Shown: piece by piece, positions 15,845 through 25,945 of the stretch
Numbering within the stretch: position 1 is the first letter of the stretch
Layout of the letters: every line of letters starts with the position of its first letter
Assembly (NCBI RefSeq): GCF_000298295.1
Contig: NZ_AMGM01000007.1
Location: 1 to 64,000, forward strand
Length of the DNA: 64,000 bases
Source of the DNA: Cecembia lonarensis LW9
GTDB lineage: Bacteria; Bacteroidota; Bacteroidia; Cytophagales; Cyclobacteriaceae
Direction: 5' to 3'
Translations under genes and position numbers: made by a program
Notes under the pieces: model-generated
What the model saw: only the letters and a program-made list of their open reading frames with translations
What the model was told of the DNA's origin: nothing
Databases searched by the model: none

Positions 15845-17956
15845 ATGAAGTATTTGCTTTTGCTGCTTTTTATATTCCAGAGTTTTTCTCTCCAAGCTCA
15901 GCAAGTTTTCTCCTTTGATCAAAGCATTCCTGTGGAAGTAAATGGGGTGCCACTTGCGCTTCCATTTGCTGCAGGAATCAATGCGGCACAAATTCAGGAA
16001 ATGGATACCAATGGAGATGGGAAGGAAGAATTGCTGGTATGGGATATCAATTCCAGGAGAATTTTGGTTTTTGAAAATACGATGGATGGCTTTCGGTATC
16101 TTCCGGAGATGGCCTATTATTTTCCAACAGATGTCAACGGGTTTTTAGTATTGGCAGATTTTGACGGGGATGGCAGAAAAGACCTTTTCACTAGTTCTCC
16201 TTTTGGCATCAAAGCTTACCGGAATGTGACACCTGCAGGAGCCAATTTTCCCCAATGGGAAGTGGCTCAAAACTTCCTCCGATTGGACAATGGGTCCAAT
16301 GTACAGGCCAATGTGTTGGACATCCCCTTGATAATGGATATTGATGGAGACGGGGATCTGGATATCGTGACCTTTAATTTTGTGGTTGGGGATTACCTGG
16401 AGCTTTATAGAAACACCAGCATGGAAAGGAAAGGCGTGCCGGATATTGACGGCTTTGCATTTCCTCAGTCCAGATGGGGAAATTTTGAATTTTGCACTTG
16501 TGGAGATTTCAGCTTTGGTCTTACCTGTGGTGGCATTCCTATCAGTGAAGCGCCTGAAGCCGATGAGACTTCAGCAAGAATCCAACATGCCGGTGGGCAC
16601 TCCGTTTTGTATGCAGATTTTAATGGAGATGGTGTTTTTGATCTTTTACTGGGACAGGATGAATGCGATGTGCTGTATTTTTTACCCAATGAGGGTTCTA
16701 ATGCAGCACCCCTGTTTCGTTCTTTCTCCACCACGCTGCCAGAATATGGGGCACTGCCTCAATTTCCGATTTTCCATGCTGCCTATTTGAAAGATGAGCA
16801 GTTGTTGGTCAGTAGCAATTCCTCCTCAGTAGCAGGGGTTTTTAATGCAGATTATGGCAGAAATGTTTTTTCATTGAGTAAAGGCATTGGGGTGGCTGAG
16901 CCCTTTCTGCAATCGGACATGCTGGATTTGGGTGAAAATACCAGGCCTTTTTTTAAAGGGTTCAAAGAAGCAGGAGAGATGGTTCTTACGGCCAATTCGA
17001 ATGTTGACGGGAGGGTTGTTGGATTGGCATATCAATTTATAAAAGATGAGGAGGGCTTTCGGTTGGTGGAGACAGATTATTTGGGATTGTCAAGTTTAAA
17101 CTTTACAGACCTGCAGTACCTAGAGTATCAGACCACATCAGGGCAAACTATTTATTGGGTTTCTGGCGTAGATACGGTTAACTTCAGATTGGAAAGGAGG
17201 ATTTTTGTGGGTAGACAGGCAGATTTAGCATCCATGAGGGAATTGACAGTACCTGTAACAGGGACCAGACCATTGGACCATTTGGAGCCTTTTAGCTTCA
17301 ACAGTAGAGATTACCTGCTCTTGGCAAAACAGAGTGGAGAATTGGTGTTGTTTTCCCTTGATTTGGAAGGAGAGTGGCGACTAACACTGGAGAGCAGGGA
17401 TTTCCTGGGATTTCAGGATAATCCTGCCAGTAGGAACCTAAGTGTGCATGTCTTACAGGGACAGAGTCCTTCTCTATATGCCATTGACCAAAGAGGCGTA
17501 TTGATTTATATTGAAAATTTCATGGAACAGAATCAAAGGCAAACTGTTCAACTTTTTTTACATGGGGTTGAGACGAGTCAGAGCAGATTTGCAAGGAACA
17601 CTTGGCTAAGTGCTTTATCCATGCCCTTTGGAGCAGGCCATGACCTGATTCTGGGAAATACAGCGGGTGGTTTGGAGTATTTAAAAGGAGTTCAAGGAAG
17701 CCTTCCACCATCTACCGAGGATTTTTTGGTGAGGGTTTACCCTAATCCCACCTCAGGTGATTTCCGTGTCTTGAGTTCTCAAAATGCAAGTTTGCGACTG
17801 GTTAATATGTTAGGTCAAGTGATCTTGGACGACGTCACCATAGAGGCCAATAGAGTAGAAGAAATACAAGGGTTTGGACTGGCCCCAGGCATTTATGTAT
17901 TACAATTGGTGAGTGATTCCCGGCAAAAGCTTACAAGGAAACTCTTGGTCAGGTAA
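15845..17956 (+). CDS. FG-GAP/VCBS-repeat protein with type IX secretion tail
   Basis: A 703-aa secreted protein. It has a signal peptide (cleavage near SLQA, residue 18), then repeated calcium-binding FG-GAP blades marked by DTNGDGKEE, DFDGDGRKD, DIDGDGDLD and DFNGDGVFD between about residues 55 and 260, suggesting a beta-propeller. A cysteine-rich insertion (FEFCTCGDFSFGLTCGG) lies near 217. The last 80 residues are a type IX secretion sorting domain (VYPNPTSGDFRV ... GLAPGIYVLQL ... KLLVR), so it should be delivered to the cell surface by the Por system. The cargo function is unknown. It converges with panB with only 3 nt between stops. Confidence 0.9.
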   Translation: MKYLLLLLFIFQSFSLQAQQVFSFDQSIPVEVNGVPLALPFAAGINAAQIQEMDTNGDGKEELLVWDINSRRILVFENTMDGFRYLPEMAYYFPTDVNGFLVLADFDGDGRKDLFTSSPFGIKAYRNVTPAGANFPQWEVAQNFLRLDNGSNVQANVLDIPLIMDIDGDGDLDIVTFNFVVGDYLELYRNTSMERKGVPDIDGFAFPQSRWGNFEFCTCGDFSFGLTCGGIPISEAPEADETSARIQHAGGHSVLYADFNGDGVFDLLLGQDECDVLYFLPNEGSNAAPLFRSFSTTLPEYGALPQFPIFHAAYLKDEQLLVSSNSSSVAGVFNADYGRNVFSLSKGIGVAEPFLQSDMLDLGENTRPFFKGFKEAGEMVLTANSNVDGRVVGLAYQFIKDEEGFRLVETDYLGLSSLNFTDLQYLEYQTTSGQTIYWVSGVDTVNFRLERRIFVGRQADLASMRELTVPVTGTRPLDHLEPFSFNSRDYLLLAKQSGELVLFSLDLEGEWRLTLESRDFLGFQDNPASRNLSVHVLQGQSPSLYAIDQRGVLIYIENFMEQNQRQTVQLFLHGVETSQSRFARNTWLSALSMPFGAGHDLILGNTAGGLEYLKGVQGSLPPSTEDFLVRVYPNPTSGDFRVLSSQNASLRLVNMLGQVILDDVTIEANRVEEIQGFGLAPGIYVLQLVSDSRQKLTRKLLVR

Positions 17957-17959
17957 ATC

Positions 17960-18781
17960 TCAATAACTCTCCCCTTGGTTAGGAAAATTTCTATCCTTGA
18001 CATCTTTGATGTAGTCTTCCACGGCTTTGGTCATGATGCCCTGCAGGTCTGCATATTGGCGAAGAAATCTAGGTTTAAACTCCTGTGTGATACCCAGCAT
18101 GTCGTGGACTACCAAAACCTGCCCATCGACATCAGGGCCTGCACCAATTCCTATGACGGGGATTTCTACGGCTTCGGCAACTTTTTTGGCCAAGCTGGCT
18201 GGAATTTTTTCCAATACTATAGCAAAACAGCCACATGCTTCCAGTAATTTGGCGTCTTCCAATAGTTTTTGGGCTTCTGCCTCTTCTCTGGCCCTTACAG
18301 TGTAGGTCCCGAATTTATAGATGGACTGGGGGGTTAAGCCCAAGTGCCCCATCACCGGGACACCTGCACTGAGTATTCTACTTACTGATTCTTTGATTTC
18401 AGCACCACCCTCAACTTTTACCGCATGCGCACCAGACTCTTTCATGATCCGAATGGCAGAACGAAGTGCTTCTGAGCTATTCCCCTGATAAGATCCAAAA
18501 GGAATATCTACCACAACAAAAGCCCGCTTGACCGCACGGACTACTGAGGTGGCATGGTAAATCATCTGATCCAATGTTATTGGGAGCGTGGTTTCATGTC
18601 CTGCCATCACATTGGAGGCCGAATCGCCCACCAGGATAATGTCTATCCCCGCGGCATCGATGATCCCGGCCATTGAAAAGTCGTAGGCTGTCAACATGGA
18701 GATTTTTTCCCCACGCATTTTCATTTCCTGAAGGATATGGGTGGTAATTCGTTTGATATTCGAAGATTGATGAATGGACAT
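17960..18781 (-). CDS. panB: 3-methyl-2-oxobutanoate hydroxymethyltransferase
   Basis: Makes ketopantoate from alpha-ketoisovalerate and methylene-tetrahydrofolate, the first committed step of pantothenate synthesis. Family signatures in the 273-aa protein are [32 protein letters not shown] (metal and substrate site), [17 protein letters not shown], and [10 protein letters not shown] start at the ATG at 18781, giving normal length; an upstream frame would overlap the preceding phosphoribosyltransferase gene, whose stop lies 8 nt away. The close spacing suggests these two genes are co-transcribed. Confidence 0.93.
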   Translation of the reverse strand: MSIHQSSNIKRITTHILQEMKMRGEKISMLTAYDFSMAGIIDAAGIDIILVGDSASNVMAGHETTLPITLDQMIYHATSVVRAVKRAFVVVDIPFGSYQGNSSEALRSAIRIMKESGAHAVKVEGGAEIKESVSRILSAGVPVMGHLGLTPQSIYKFGTYTVRAREEAEAQKLLEDAKLLEACGCFAIVLEKIPASLAKKVAEAVEIPVIGIGAGPDVDGQVLVVHDMLGITQEFKPRFLRQYADLQGIMTKAVEDYIKDVKDRNFPNQGESY

Positions 18782-18788
18782 GGAGGTA

Positions 18789-19292
18789 TTAGTGCAGGTG
18801 AACAGAATGGTTTTCTTTGCTAAGGTCAACTGTGATGTGTTCGCTGAGTGTAGTGGCCAATTCTAGACCAGTATAATCAGGGGTTACCGGAAATAGCTTG
18901 TGGCTTCGGTTTACTAAAACAGCTACTTCCATTTTTTTGATAGGCGCATCTAAAAAGGGCTTTAAGGCATAGACCAGCGTTTTTCCTGTATTGAGTACAT
19001 CATCCACAATGATGACATTCTGGTCGGTCAGGTCCAAATCAGATGATAACTTTACTTTTCCCCTGTTGACATCCTCTTTATCCAGTAAAATCTCAGTAAC
19101 CTGAACATTAAGATGGGAGATATTTTGTAAACTTTCTGCCAGATAGTGGGCCAGCTGACTGCCCATGCCACGAATGCCAGCTAAAAGGATTGCTTCTTCA
19201 GAGGCATTTCGCTCATAGATTTCGTAGGCCATTCTGGTGATCTTTTGTTGGATCTGTTTATGGTTCAATACCAAAGTCATGGGCTCAGTCAT
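18789..19292 (-). CDS. Phosphoribosyltransferase (PyrR-like)
   Basis: A type I phosphoribosyltransferase of 167 aa. The PRPP-binding signature [14 protein letters not shown] spans residues 93-106, and [15 protein letters not shown] near 39-53 fits the flexible-loop region. Length and the C-terminal [14 protein letters not shown] segment are closest to PyrR-type uracil phosphoribosyltransferase/regulators, but nucleobase specificity cannot be decided by eye. It stands just upstream of panB on the same strand and diverges from hemH. Confidence 0.85.
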   Translation of the reverse strand: MTEPMTLVLNHKQIQQKITRMAYEIYERNASEEAILLAGIRGMGSQLAHYLAESLQNISHLNVQVTEILLDKEDVNRGKVKLSSDLDLTDQNVIIVDDVLNTGKTLVYALKPFLDAPIKKMEVAVLVNRSHKLFPVTPDYTGLELATTLSEHITVDLSKENHSVHLH

Positions 19293-19430
19293 GCTATTTT
19301 TATTATCTACTTTTGAAAAATGAAAATTAAGTCAATTGGCTATGTATTCAAAGAATTTTTAACAGCAATGTAAATTTATGTGTGGTGACATGAATTTATT
19401 TTTCCCTCAATTGTTCATAAAAAGAATCAA

Positions 19431-19462
19431 TTGGTATTTTATAACCAAAGCCCTTACTTTTG
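19431..19462 (+). promoter_or_regulatory. Promoter of hemH
   Basis: TTGG at 19431-19434, a 20-nt spacer and TACTTTTG at 19455-19462 fit the Bacteroidota -33/-7 promoter. The start codon lies about 30 nt downstream. Confidence 0.6.
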
Positions 19463-19492
19463 GTTTTCAAAAAAAGCATTGTTGAAATTGAT

Positions 19493-20530
19493 ATGATAAA
19501 TAAAAATAAAGCCAAGATCGGAGTATTGTTGGTCAATTTGGGAACACCGGACAGTACCAAAACCGGTGATGTAAGAAAGTATCTCAGGGAGTTCTTGATG
19601 GATGGCAGGGTGATTGATTTTCCTTTTATCCCTAGATGGATGCTTGTTAATTTAATCATTGCACCTTTTAGAGCCCCCAAGTCCGCCAAAGAATACAGAA
19701 AATTGTGGACCGATAGAGGTTCTCCTTTATTGTTTCATACAGAGGACTTAAAAGAAAAGTTGGTCAAAAAGCTGGACATGGACAAGTATGAGGTTGAAAT
19801 TGCGATGCGGTATCAGTCTCCGAGTATTGAAGAGGGGCTGAAGAAGCTCAACAAAGCCAATGTCAAAAAAATAATTGTCATTCCACTTTTCCCACAGTAC
19901 GCTTCTGCCACTAATGGTTCTGTGGTGGATAGAGTAATGGAAATTGCGAGGACCTGGCAGATTATTCCTAACATTACTTTTGTCAACAACTTCGTAGATC
20001 ATCCCATTTTCCTAGAAGCCTGGGCGGAATTGGGTAAGGAAATGATGGAAAAAGAGGACTATGACGTGTACCTATTTTCTTACCATGGATTGCCTGAAAG
20101 ACAGATCAGAAAGGGTTCAGTAGATGGTTATTGCCAACTCAGTGATAAATGCTGTGCCAACTATACTAAGAAAAACCAGTTTTGTTATAGAGGGCAATGT
20201 TTCCATACAACGCGTTTGATAGCAGATAAGCTGGGACTCCCCGAGGAAAAAGTGGTTACCTGCTTTCAGTCCAGGTTAGGGAATGATCCTTGGATCAAGC
20301 CATATACGGAAGATTTGATCAAAGAAATGGCAGAAAAGGGAGTGAAAAAAGTACTGGTGTTTTCTCCGGCCTTTGTGGCGGATTGCTTAGAGACTACCAT
20401 TGAAGTAGGCGAGGAATATAAAGAGGAATTTGAGGAGTTGGGTGGCGAACACTGGGACTTGGTGCCTAGCCTTAATTCCAGAGATACTTGGGTGGATTGC
20501 GTGAAAGATATGGTGGAATCCAATACCTGA
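19493..20530 (+). CDS. hemH: Ferrochelatase
   Basis: Inserts ferrous iron into protoporphyrin IX in the last step of protoheme synthesis. In 345 aa the signatures are GVLLVNLGTPDS, the catalytic H198 in SYHGLPER, FQSRLGNDPWIKPYT, and FVADCLETTIE with acidic residues at 300 and 304. Compared with the E. coli type there is an inserted cysteine group: C214, C220, C221, C231 and C236, just after the catalytic histidine. This could bind a metal or iron-sulfur cluster; that is inference. I use the ATG at 19493, which sits below a good promoter; an upstream GTG/ATG-like start would overlap it. The gene is followed by a MITE-like element. Confidence 0.93.
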   Translation: MINKNKAKIGVLLVNLGTPDSTKTGDVRKYLREFLMDGRVIDFPFIPRWMLVNLIIAPFRAPKSAKEYRKLWTDRGSPLLFHTEDLKEKLVKKLDMDKYEVEIAMRYQSPSIEEGLKKLNKANVKKIIVIPLFPQYASATNGSVVDRVMEIARTWQIIPNITFVNNFVDHPIFLEAWAELGKEMMEKEDYDVYLFSYHGLPERQIRKGSVDGYCQLSDKCCANYTKKNQFCYRGQCFHTTRLIADKLGLPEEKVVTCFQSRLGNDPWIKPYTEDLIKEMAEKGVKKVLVFSPAFVADCLETTIEVGEEYKEEFEELGGEHWDLVPSLNSRDTWVDCVKDMVESNT

Positions 20531-20570
20531 TTTCATAAATTTGCCTATCATCCAGAAATAAATCGATTAA

Positions 20571-20760
20571 GAGGCTGTCTTATACATTGATTTTCAAATT
20601 TATTTCCAAAACAAAATTTTGTTTAAGAATTAATCCCTTTGTGACTTATCGGCTTTGTGGCTAAAAACGCCACGAAAACTCCATTACACAAAGTTTCACT
20701 AAATTAAACGCCAAAAAAATTCCGGAAATATTCTGAAATCTTGACTTATAAGACAGCCTC
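20571..20760. mobile_element. MITE-like element, 190 bp, with 14-bp terminal inverted repeats
   Basis: GAGGCTGTCTTATA at 20571-20584 is the exact reverse complement of TATAAGACAGCCTC at 20747-20760. GAGGCTGTCT is a common end of IS-type transposons, and no transposase fits inside, so this is probably a non-autonomous or internally deleted copy. The interior has GTGGC/GCCAC at 20657-20673. No clear target-site duplication is visible. It fills most of the 247-bp gap between hemH and the MFS gene. Confidence 0.65.
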
Positions 20761-20777
20761 ATTCTTTTTCATAGAAC

Positions 20778-21956
20778 ATGAAATCTGACCAGCCGCTTTA
20801 CCAGAAAACTGGATTTTTGTTTCTAGGGATCCTTTTAGTATCCTTCAACTTGCGTCCCTCCATAACCGCAGTGGGTCCTTTGATACCAATGATCCGTGAA
20901 GACCTTGGATTATCCAATGGTTGGGCAGGCTTTTTGACTACCCTTCCTTTGTTGACATTTGCTACCTTTTCGCTGTTTTCTGCAGCAATCGGTAAGCGGC
21001 TGGGCAATGCCAGGGCGATTTTTTATGCACTCTTATTGCTCTTGTTTGGGACGATAATCAGGGTACAGGGAGGTCCGGATATTTTGTTTATTGGTACTGG
21101 ACTTACAGGGATTGGTATTGTAATCTGTAATGTGCTACTTATCCCTCTGATAAAGAACAGAATTCCACAAAAAATAGGTTTGGTTACCGCCTCCTACACC
21201 ACCGGGATGACCTTATTTGCAGCCATTGCATCGGGGATATCAGCACCCATGGCCATTGATTTGGGTTTGGGCTGGAGAGGTTCTCTTTTGACCTGGGTGG
21301 TTTTATTGGTCTTGGTATTGCTTCTATGGTTCCCGCAATTGAAATGGAAAACCCCTGAGCGTCAAACTGAAAATGATCTGCCAAAAGTTAATGTTTGGAA
21401 ATCTAGGCTGGCCTGGGAAGTCAGTATGTTTATGGGGGTTCAGTCTTTACTCTTTTTCACCATCATTGCCTGGTTGCCCGATATGATGATAGATCGAGGC
21501 TTGTCTGCCGTGGAAGCTGGAGTTTTGGTTTCCTTAATGCAGATTGTAGGTTTGACCGGTTCTTTTTTAGCTCCCATTATAGCTACAAGATTTAAAGATC
21601 AAGTGGGTGTAGTTTGGGTACTTGGCATCATGTACCTTATCGGGTTCAGTTCGTTATTTATACATGAATTATGGGTCAATTACTTGGGACTTATTTTGGT
21701 TGGATTAGGCTTAGGTTCCAGTATTTCCTTAGCATATACTCTGATAGGCTTGCGTACCCGGCATGAAAAAACCACCGCTTCTCTTTCAGGCATGTCCCAG
21801 TCCACAGGTTATTACCTCGCTGCCTTAGGGCCTTTACTGTTTGGAATAGCATTTGATATTTTTGCTGATTGGAATTTATTGATTTGGTTAATGCTGATAT
21901 GCTCGGTATTATTCATTTATTTCGGCAGCAAATCCGGGAGGTCCATTCAGATATAA
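20778..21956 (+). CDS. MFS transporter, CynX/NimT type
   Basis: A 392-aa inner-membrane carrier of the major facilitator superfamily with about 12 hydrophobic helices. The opening LVSFNLRPSITAVGPLIPMI and the following GLSNGWAGFLTTLPLL are strongly typical of the CynX/NimT (cyanate, nitroimidazole-associated) subfamily. A central loop at about residues 195-212 splits the two six-helix halves. Substrate is unknown: family members are associated with cyanate or glutamine/tricarboxylate-like anions, but nothing nearby supports any one. Single gene, closed by a terminator. Confidence 0.88.
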   Translation: MKSDQPLYQKTGFLFLGILLVSFNLRPSITAVGPLIPMIREDLGLSNGWAGFLTTLPLLTFATFSLFSAAIGKRLGNARAIFYALLLLLFGTIIRVQGGPDILFIGTGLTGIGIVICNVLLIPLIKNRIPQKIGLVTASYTTGMTLFAAIASGISAPMAIDLGLGWRGSLLTWVVLLVLVLLLWFPQLKWKTPERQTENDLPKVNVWKSRLAWEVSMFMGVQSLLFFTIIAWLPDMMIDRGLSAVEAGVLVSLMQIVGLTGSFLAPIIATRFKDQVGVVWVLGIMYLIGFSSLFIHELWVNYLGLILVGLGLGSSISLAYTLIGLRTRHEKTTASLSGMSQSTGYYLAALGPLLFGIAFDIFADWNLLIWLMLICSVLFIYFGSKSGRSIQI

Positions 21957-21961
21957 AAATA

Positions 21962-21988
21962 AAAAAACCCGTCGTTTGACGGGTTTGG
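21962..21988. terminator. Bidirectional terminator between MFS and hpf
   Basis: Stem AAACCCGTC (21964-21972), loop GTTT, GACGGGTTT (21977-21985) between convergent genes, with A-rich sequence to the left and T-rich to the right. Confidence 0.8.
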
Positions 21989-21991
21989 ATT

Positions 21992-22297
21992 TTATTGGTT
22001 GGCTAGGACCACTTTTTCTTTAAATTTTTTGATCTGCCTTCTAAGAGCTTCTACTGCCTCATCAGCGGCAGCTTCAAAAGAGTCACTTTGCTGCTTGGCA
22101 AATAAGGTCTTGCCGGGAACATTCATTTTAATCTCCACGATTTTATTCGCATTTTTTTCATTTTTATCAAGTCTTAAAAATACTTCACCGTCGATGATGC
22201 GATCATAGAAAGTATCGAGTTTATCTGCCTTCTTCTGGATGAAGTCAATAAGCTTGCGATCGGCATCGAAATGGATGGAATGCATTTGAAGTTTCAT
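21992..22297 (-). CDS. hpf: Ribosome hibernation promoting factor (HPF/RaiA family)
   Basis: A 101-aa member of the S30Ae/YfiA family that binds the 30S decoding centre and inactivates ribosomes in starvation. The beta-alpha-beta-beta-beta-alpha layout is visible, opening with MKLQMHSIHFDADRKLIDFI and ending in the basic helix AAADEAVEALRRQIKKFKEK. It is the short form without the C-terminal dimerisation domain. It lies 29 nt downstream of the recombinase gene on the same strand, probably in one transcript. Confidence 0.9.
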   Translation of the reverse strand: MKLQMHSIHFDADRKLIDFIQKKADKLDTFYDRIIDGEVFLRLDKNEKNANKIVEIKMNVPGKTLFAKQQSDSFEAAADEAVEALRRQIKKFKEKVVLANQ

Positions 22298-22326
22298 AAC
22301 TGTAAAGATTTAAAGTTAAACGTATA

Positions 22327-23211
22327 TTAAGCTTTAGGATGTGCTTGTTCAAACACAGCCTTAAGTTTTTCCATGGAATTGTGCGTGTAAACTTGGGTAG
22401 CAGCAAGATTGGCATGGCCCAGCAAATCTTTTACCGCATTCAAATCAGCTCCCTTGTTGAGTAAATGGGTGGCGAAAGTATGTCTCAACAAGTGCGGGCT
22501 TCTTTTTTGGGTCTGAGCGAAAAGGTCTAAATACTGTCTCACAATCCGATAAATTTTCATAGGATAGGCCTGCTCTTTCTTAATACTAACGATAAAATAA
22601 TCACTATGGTCTACATTTGAAAATGTTTCTTCAAATACTTTTTTATACGAAACAATATTTTTTTTCAGCACATTATTTATAGGTATTATTCTCTCCTTTT
22701 TTCTTTTTCCAAATACTTTAACCGAATCAGAAGCCAGGTTGATATCCCTCCATTTTAATGCTATCAATTCGGACAAACGCACCCCGGTAAGGTAGAGAAA
22801 TTCCATCACCATACGGTCCCGTTGCCCCTCAAATGTATTCTCATATTGAAACTCATCCAGGATTTTTTCTATGGCCTCTTCCTGCACAAATTCAGGCAAA
22901 CGTTTGGGAGTCTTTAGGGCTTTGATTTTATAGGTAGGATCTTTGCTGATTTCATCTGACCGTAGCAGGAACTTGTAAAAAGACCTTAAAGTGGCAATCT
23001 TCCTGTTGATGCTGGTACTGCTTAATCCTTCTTCCACCAAATCTATGATCCAGGCACGGATTTCCGCATGTTCCGCCTGGGCAATATCTGCTTTCTCAAA
23101 AGCCGTCTGGCAAAACTCAGAAAATTGCTCCAAGTCTTTCCTATAGGCCAGTACCGTATGGGCACTTGCCCTTTTTTCAAATTCCAGGTAGTTGATAAAA
23201 GAATCTAGCAT
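22327..23211 (-). CDS. xerC: Tyrosine recombinase, XerC/XerD type
   Basis: A site-specific recombinase of 294 aa, probably acting on the chromosome dimer resolution (dif) site. It has an N-terminal SAM-like core-binding domain (1-95) and a catalytic domain with the full set: R145 in TGVRLSEL, K near 170 in GKRKKER, H240, R243 in HLLRHTFATH, H266 and the nucleophile Y275 in QVYTH. Length and lack of mobile-element flanks fit a housekeeping Xer enzyme, not an integrase. Whether it is the XerC or the XerD counterpart is not resolved. It shares a strand and short spacing with hpf. Confidence 0.9.
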   Translation of the reverse strand: MLDSFINYLEFEKRASAHTVLAYRKDLEQFSEFCQTAFEKADIAQAEHAEIRAWIIDLVEEGLSSTSINRKIATLRSFYKFLLRSDEISKDPTYKIKALKTPKRLPEFVQEEAIEKILDEFQYENTFEGQRDRMVMEFLYLTGVRLSELIALKWRDINLASDSVKVFGKRKKERIIPINNVLKKNIVSYKKVFEETFSNVDHSDYFIVSIKKEQAYPMKIYRIVRQYLDLFAQTQKRSPHLLRHTFATHLLNKGADLNAVKDLLGHANLAATQVYTHNSMEKLKAVFEQAHPKA

Positions 23212-23341
23212 AGGGTAGGATTACTAATTCTGAATATAAGAATTTAAGAATGATTCTCATATTACAGTATTTAAGATTCACCCAAATTACATTTCAACAC
23301 ACAAAATCACTAATAGATTGGGTTAAGTATTGTTAAGGAAA

Positions 23342-23384
23342 TAAAAATAAAAAAAGCGCACCCACTTATGGTAGGTACGCTTCT
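23342..23384 (-). terminator. Terminator of rpsU
   Basis: On the minus strand AAGCGTACC pairs with GGTGCGCTT (23382-23374 and 23362-23354), followed by a T run (the A-rich stretch at 23342-23353). Confidence 0.75.
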
Positions 23385-23417
23385 AGATGTGATGTATCTC
23401 AAAAAGATAACAAACAA

Positions 23418-23612
23418 TTACTTCATTTCTTCTGTCTGTAATCTCTGCTTGTAAGCTGCTTTGATTTTTTGGTCTCTGTTCTTTACAGAAGGTTTTACAA
23501 AGTGCTGTCTAGCTCTAAGCTCTCTTACAGCTCCAGTCTTATCAAACTTCTTTTTGAAACGCTTAAGCGCTTTCTCAATAGATTCGTTTTCTTTTACGTT
23601 GACTATGATCAT
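23418..23612 (-). CDS. rpsU: 30S ribosomal protein bS21
   Basis: The 64-aa small-subunit protein S21, recognised by IIVNVKENESIEKALKRFKKKFDK and AVRELRARQHFVKPS. In Bacteroidota, bS21 helps hide the anti-Shine-Dalgarno tail of 16S rRNA, explaining why most genes in the phylum lack Shine-Dalgarno sites. This gene is the exception in the window: its leader has an extended Shine-Dalgarno (23620-23629) 7-8 nt before the start codon. Published work on Flavobacterium supports autoregulation through this site. It has its own promoter and terminator. Confidence 0.95.
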   Translation of the reverse strand: MIIVNVKENESIEKALKRFKKKFDKTGAVRELRARQHFVKPSVKNRDQKIKAAYKQRLQTEEMK

Positions 23613-23619
23613 ATGTATA

Positions 23620-23630
23620 CACCTCCTTTC
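23620..23630 (-). promoter_or_regulatory. Extended Shine-Dalgarno of rpsU
   Basis: GAAAGGAGGTG matches 11 nt of the anti-Shine-Dalgarno end of 16S rRNA with correct spacing to the ATG. Such strength is very unusual in this phylum and fits the known autoregulation in which ribosomes lacking bS21 translate rpsU. Confidence 0.85.
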
Positions 23631-23637
23631 AGGGTTG

Positions 23638-23669
23638 CAAAGGTAGAGACAAATAAATCAGAAACCAAA
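23638..23669 (-). promoter_or_regulatory. Promoter of rpsU
   Basis: TTTG (23669-23666), 20 nt, TACCTTTG (23645-23638) on the minus strand. Predicted transcription starts near 23631, giving a leader of only about 20 nt that consists almost entirely of the Shine-Dalgarno. Confidence 0.65.
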
Positions 23670-23720
23670 AACCTATTGGAAATAAAAGGTGTTGACCACC
23701 AGCATTTTCCAAAAGGGCAT

Positions 23721-23750
23721 AAAAAAACCCGGACCATTAGGCCCAGGTTT
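23721..23750 (-). terminator. Terminator of atpDC
   Basis: On the minus strand AAACCTGGGCC, a 4-nt loop, then GGTCCGGGTTT and a T run. The 11-bp stem contains two G:U pairs. Confidence 0.8.
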
Positions 23751-23769
23751 TCAAATGATGTATTTATAT

Positions 23770-24018
23770 TTAACCGATTACTTTTTCGGCCAAGAGTACA
23801 ATTTTGTTATCATTCACTTCTACCACTCCTCCTTCGATAACATGGCTCTTTAGTCCTTCTTTGGTGGTATAGGAAACATTTCCCTTTGCCAAAGCCGAAA
23901 CAATGGCCGCGTGGTTTTTCAATACCTGGAAAGAACCATTGGCACCTGGGAAAGTAGCTTCTGTTACTTCACCCTGAAATACCATTTGGTCTGGAGTGAT
24001 AATGGTCAATTGCATCAT
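23770..24018 (-). CDS. atpC: ATP synthase F1 epsilon subunit
   Basis: An 82-aa central-stalk subunit. MQLTIITPDQMVFQGEVTEATFPGANGSFQVLKNHA is the epsilon beta-sandwich, and it ends after IVLLAEKVIG. The C-terminal helical hairpin found in E. coli epsilon, which inhibits ATP hydrolysis, is absent; this short form is common in Bacteroidota. Two adjacent ATGs (24018, 24015) could start it. It follows atpD by 33 nt and shares its terminator. Confidence 0.93.
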   Translation of the reverse strand: MMQLTIITPDQMVFQGEVTEATFPGANGSFQVLKNHAAIVSALAKGNVSYTTKEGLKSHVIEGGVVEVNDNKIVLLAEKVIG

Positions 24019-24051
24019 AATTCGATTCCTTTAATTCAGTTGTCCTGAATA

Positions 24052-25563
<1,512 letters not shown>

Positions 25564-25605
25564 TTAGTATTGTAAAAAGGATATACACTTTTTAGATATT
25601 GGTCG

Positions 25606-25635
25606 CAAAATTAATTATTAATGCTGAATACCAAA
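25606..25635 (-). promoter_or_regulatory. Promoter of atpDC
   Basis: TTTG (25635-25632), 18 nt, TAATTTTG (25613-25606) on the minus strand, matching the Bacteroidota consensus. Confidence 0.55.
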
Positions 25636-25886
25636 GGATGTTTGGAAAATTAATCCCAATAATCCGTTGATTTTTATATTTCTATCCTACAATTCATTTT
25701 GAAATTGAATTTACCCCGACTTTTCGGTTTTATCCCGTCGAGCCCGCTCTTCTGTTAGGCCATAAAAATTGTGCTACTAAGAAATTCAGCACCTTTATTT
25801 AACTATAGACTTTTTCTATGAGATTTAAACATTACATAATGCCCTGAATGATAACTCAAAGCGATAGAAATTTTCAATTAAAATTA
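25636..25886. other. Remainder of the atpD/hmuT intergenic region
   Basis: The 388-bp gap between the divergent atpD and hmuT genes holds the atpD promoter on the left and palindromes on the right. Between them I see no gene or strong hairpin; the sequence is AT-rich and probably contains the hmu promoter. Confidence 0.5.
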
Positions 25887-25905
25887 ATTTGGATTAAATC
25901 CAAAT
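25887..25905. promoter_or_regulatory. Putative metal-responsive operator, box 1
   Basis: A perfect palindrome of 9+1+9 nt, ATTTGGATT-A-AATCCAAAT, 41 bp before the hmuT start codon. Related 19-mers lie at 25926-25944 and 29772-29790 in the same operon. The form resembles DtxR/MntR-family operators; that identity is inference. Confidence 0.6.
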
Positions 25906-25925
25906 AACATGATATTTGCCATATA

Positions 25926-25944
25926 ATTTGAAATTAATCTAAAT
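25926..25944. promoter_or_regulatory. Putative operator, box 2 (degenerate)
   Basis: ATTTGAAAT-T-AATCTAAAT, matching 6 of 9 positions between arms, immediately before the hmuT ATG. Its centre is 39 bp from box 1. Confidence 0.45.
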
Positions 25945-25945
25945 A

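Noticed and set aside
22327-23211. The tyrosine recombinase as an integrase of a mobile element
   Set aside because: It is of normal Xer length, next to hpf and rpsU, with no att-like repeats or cargo genes.
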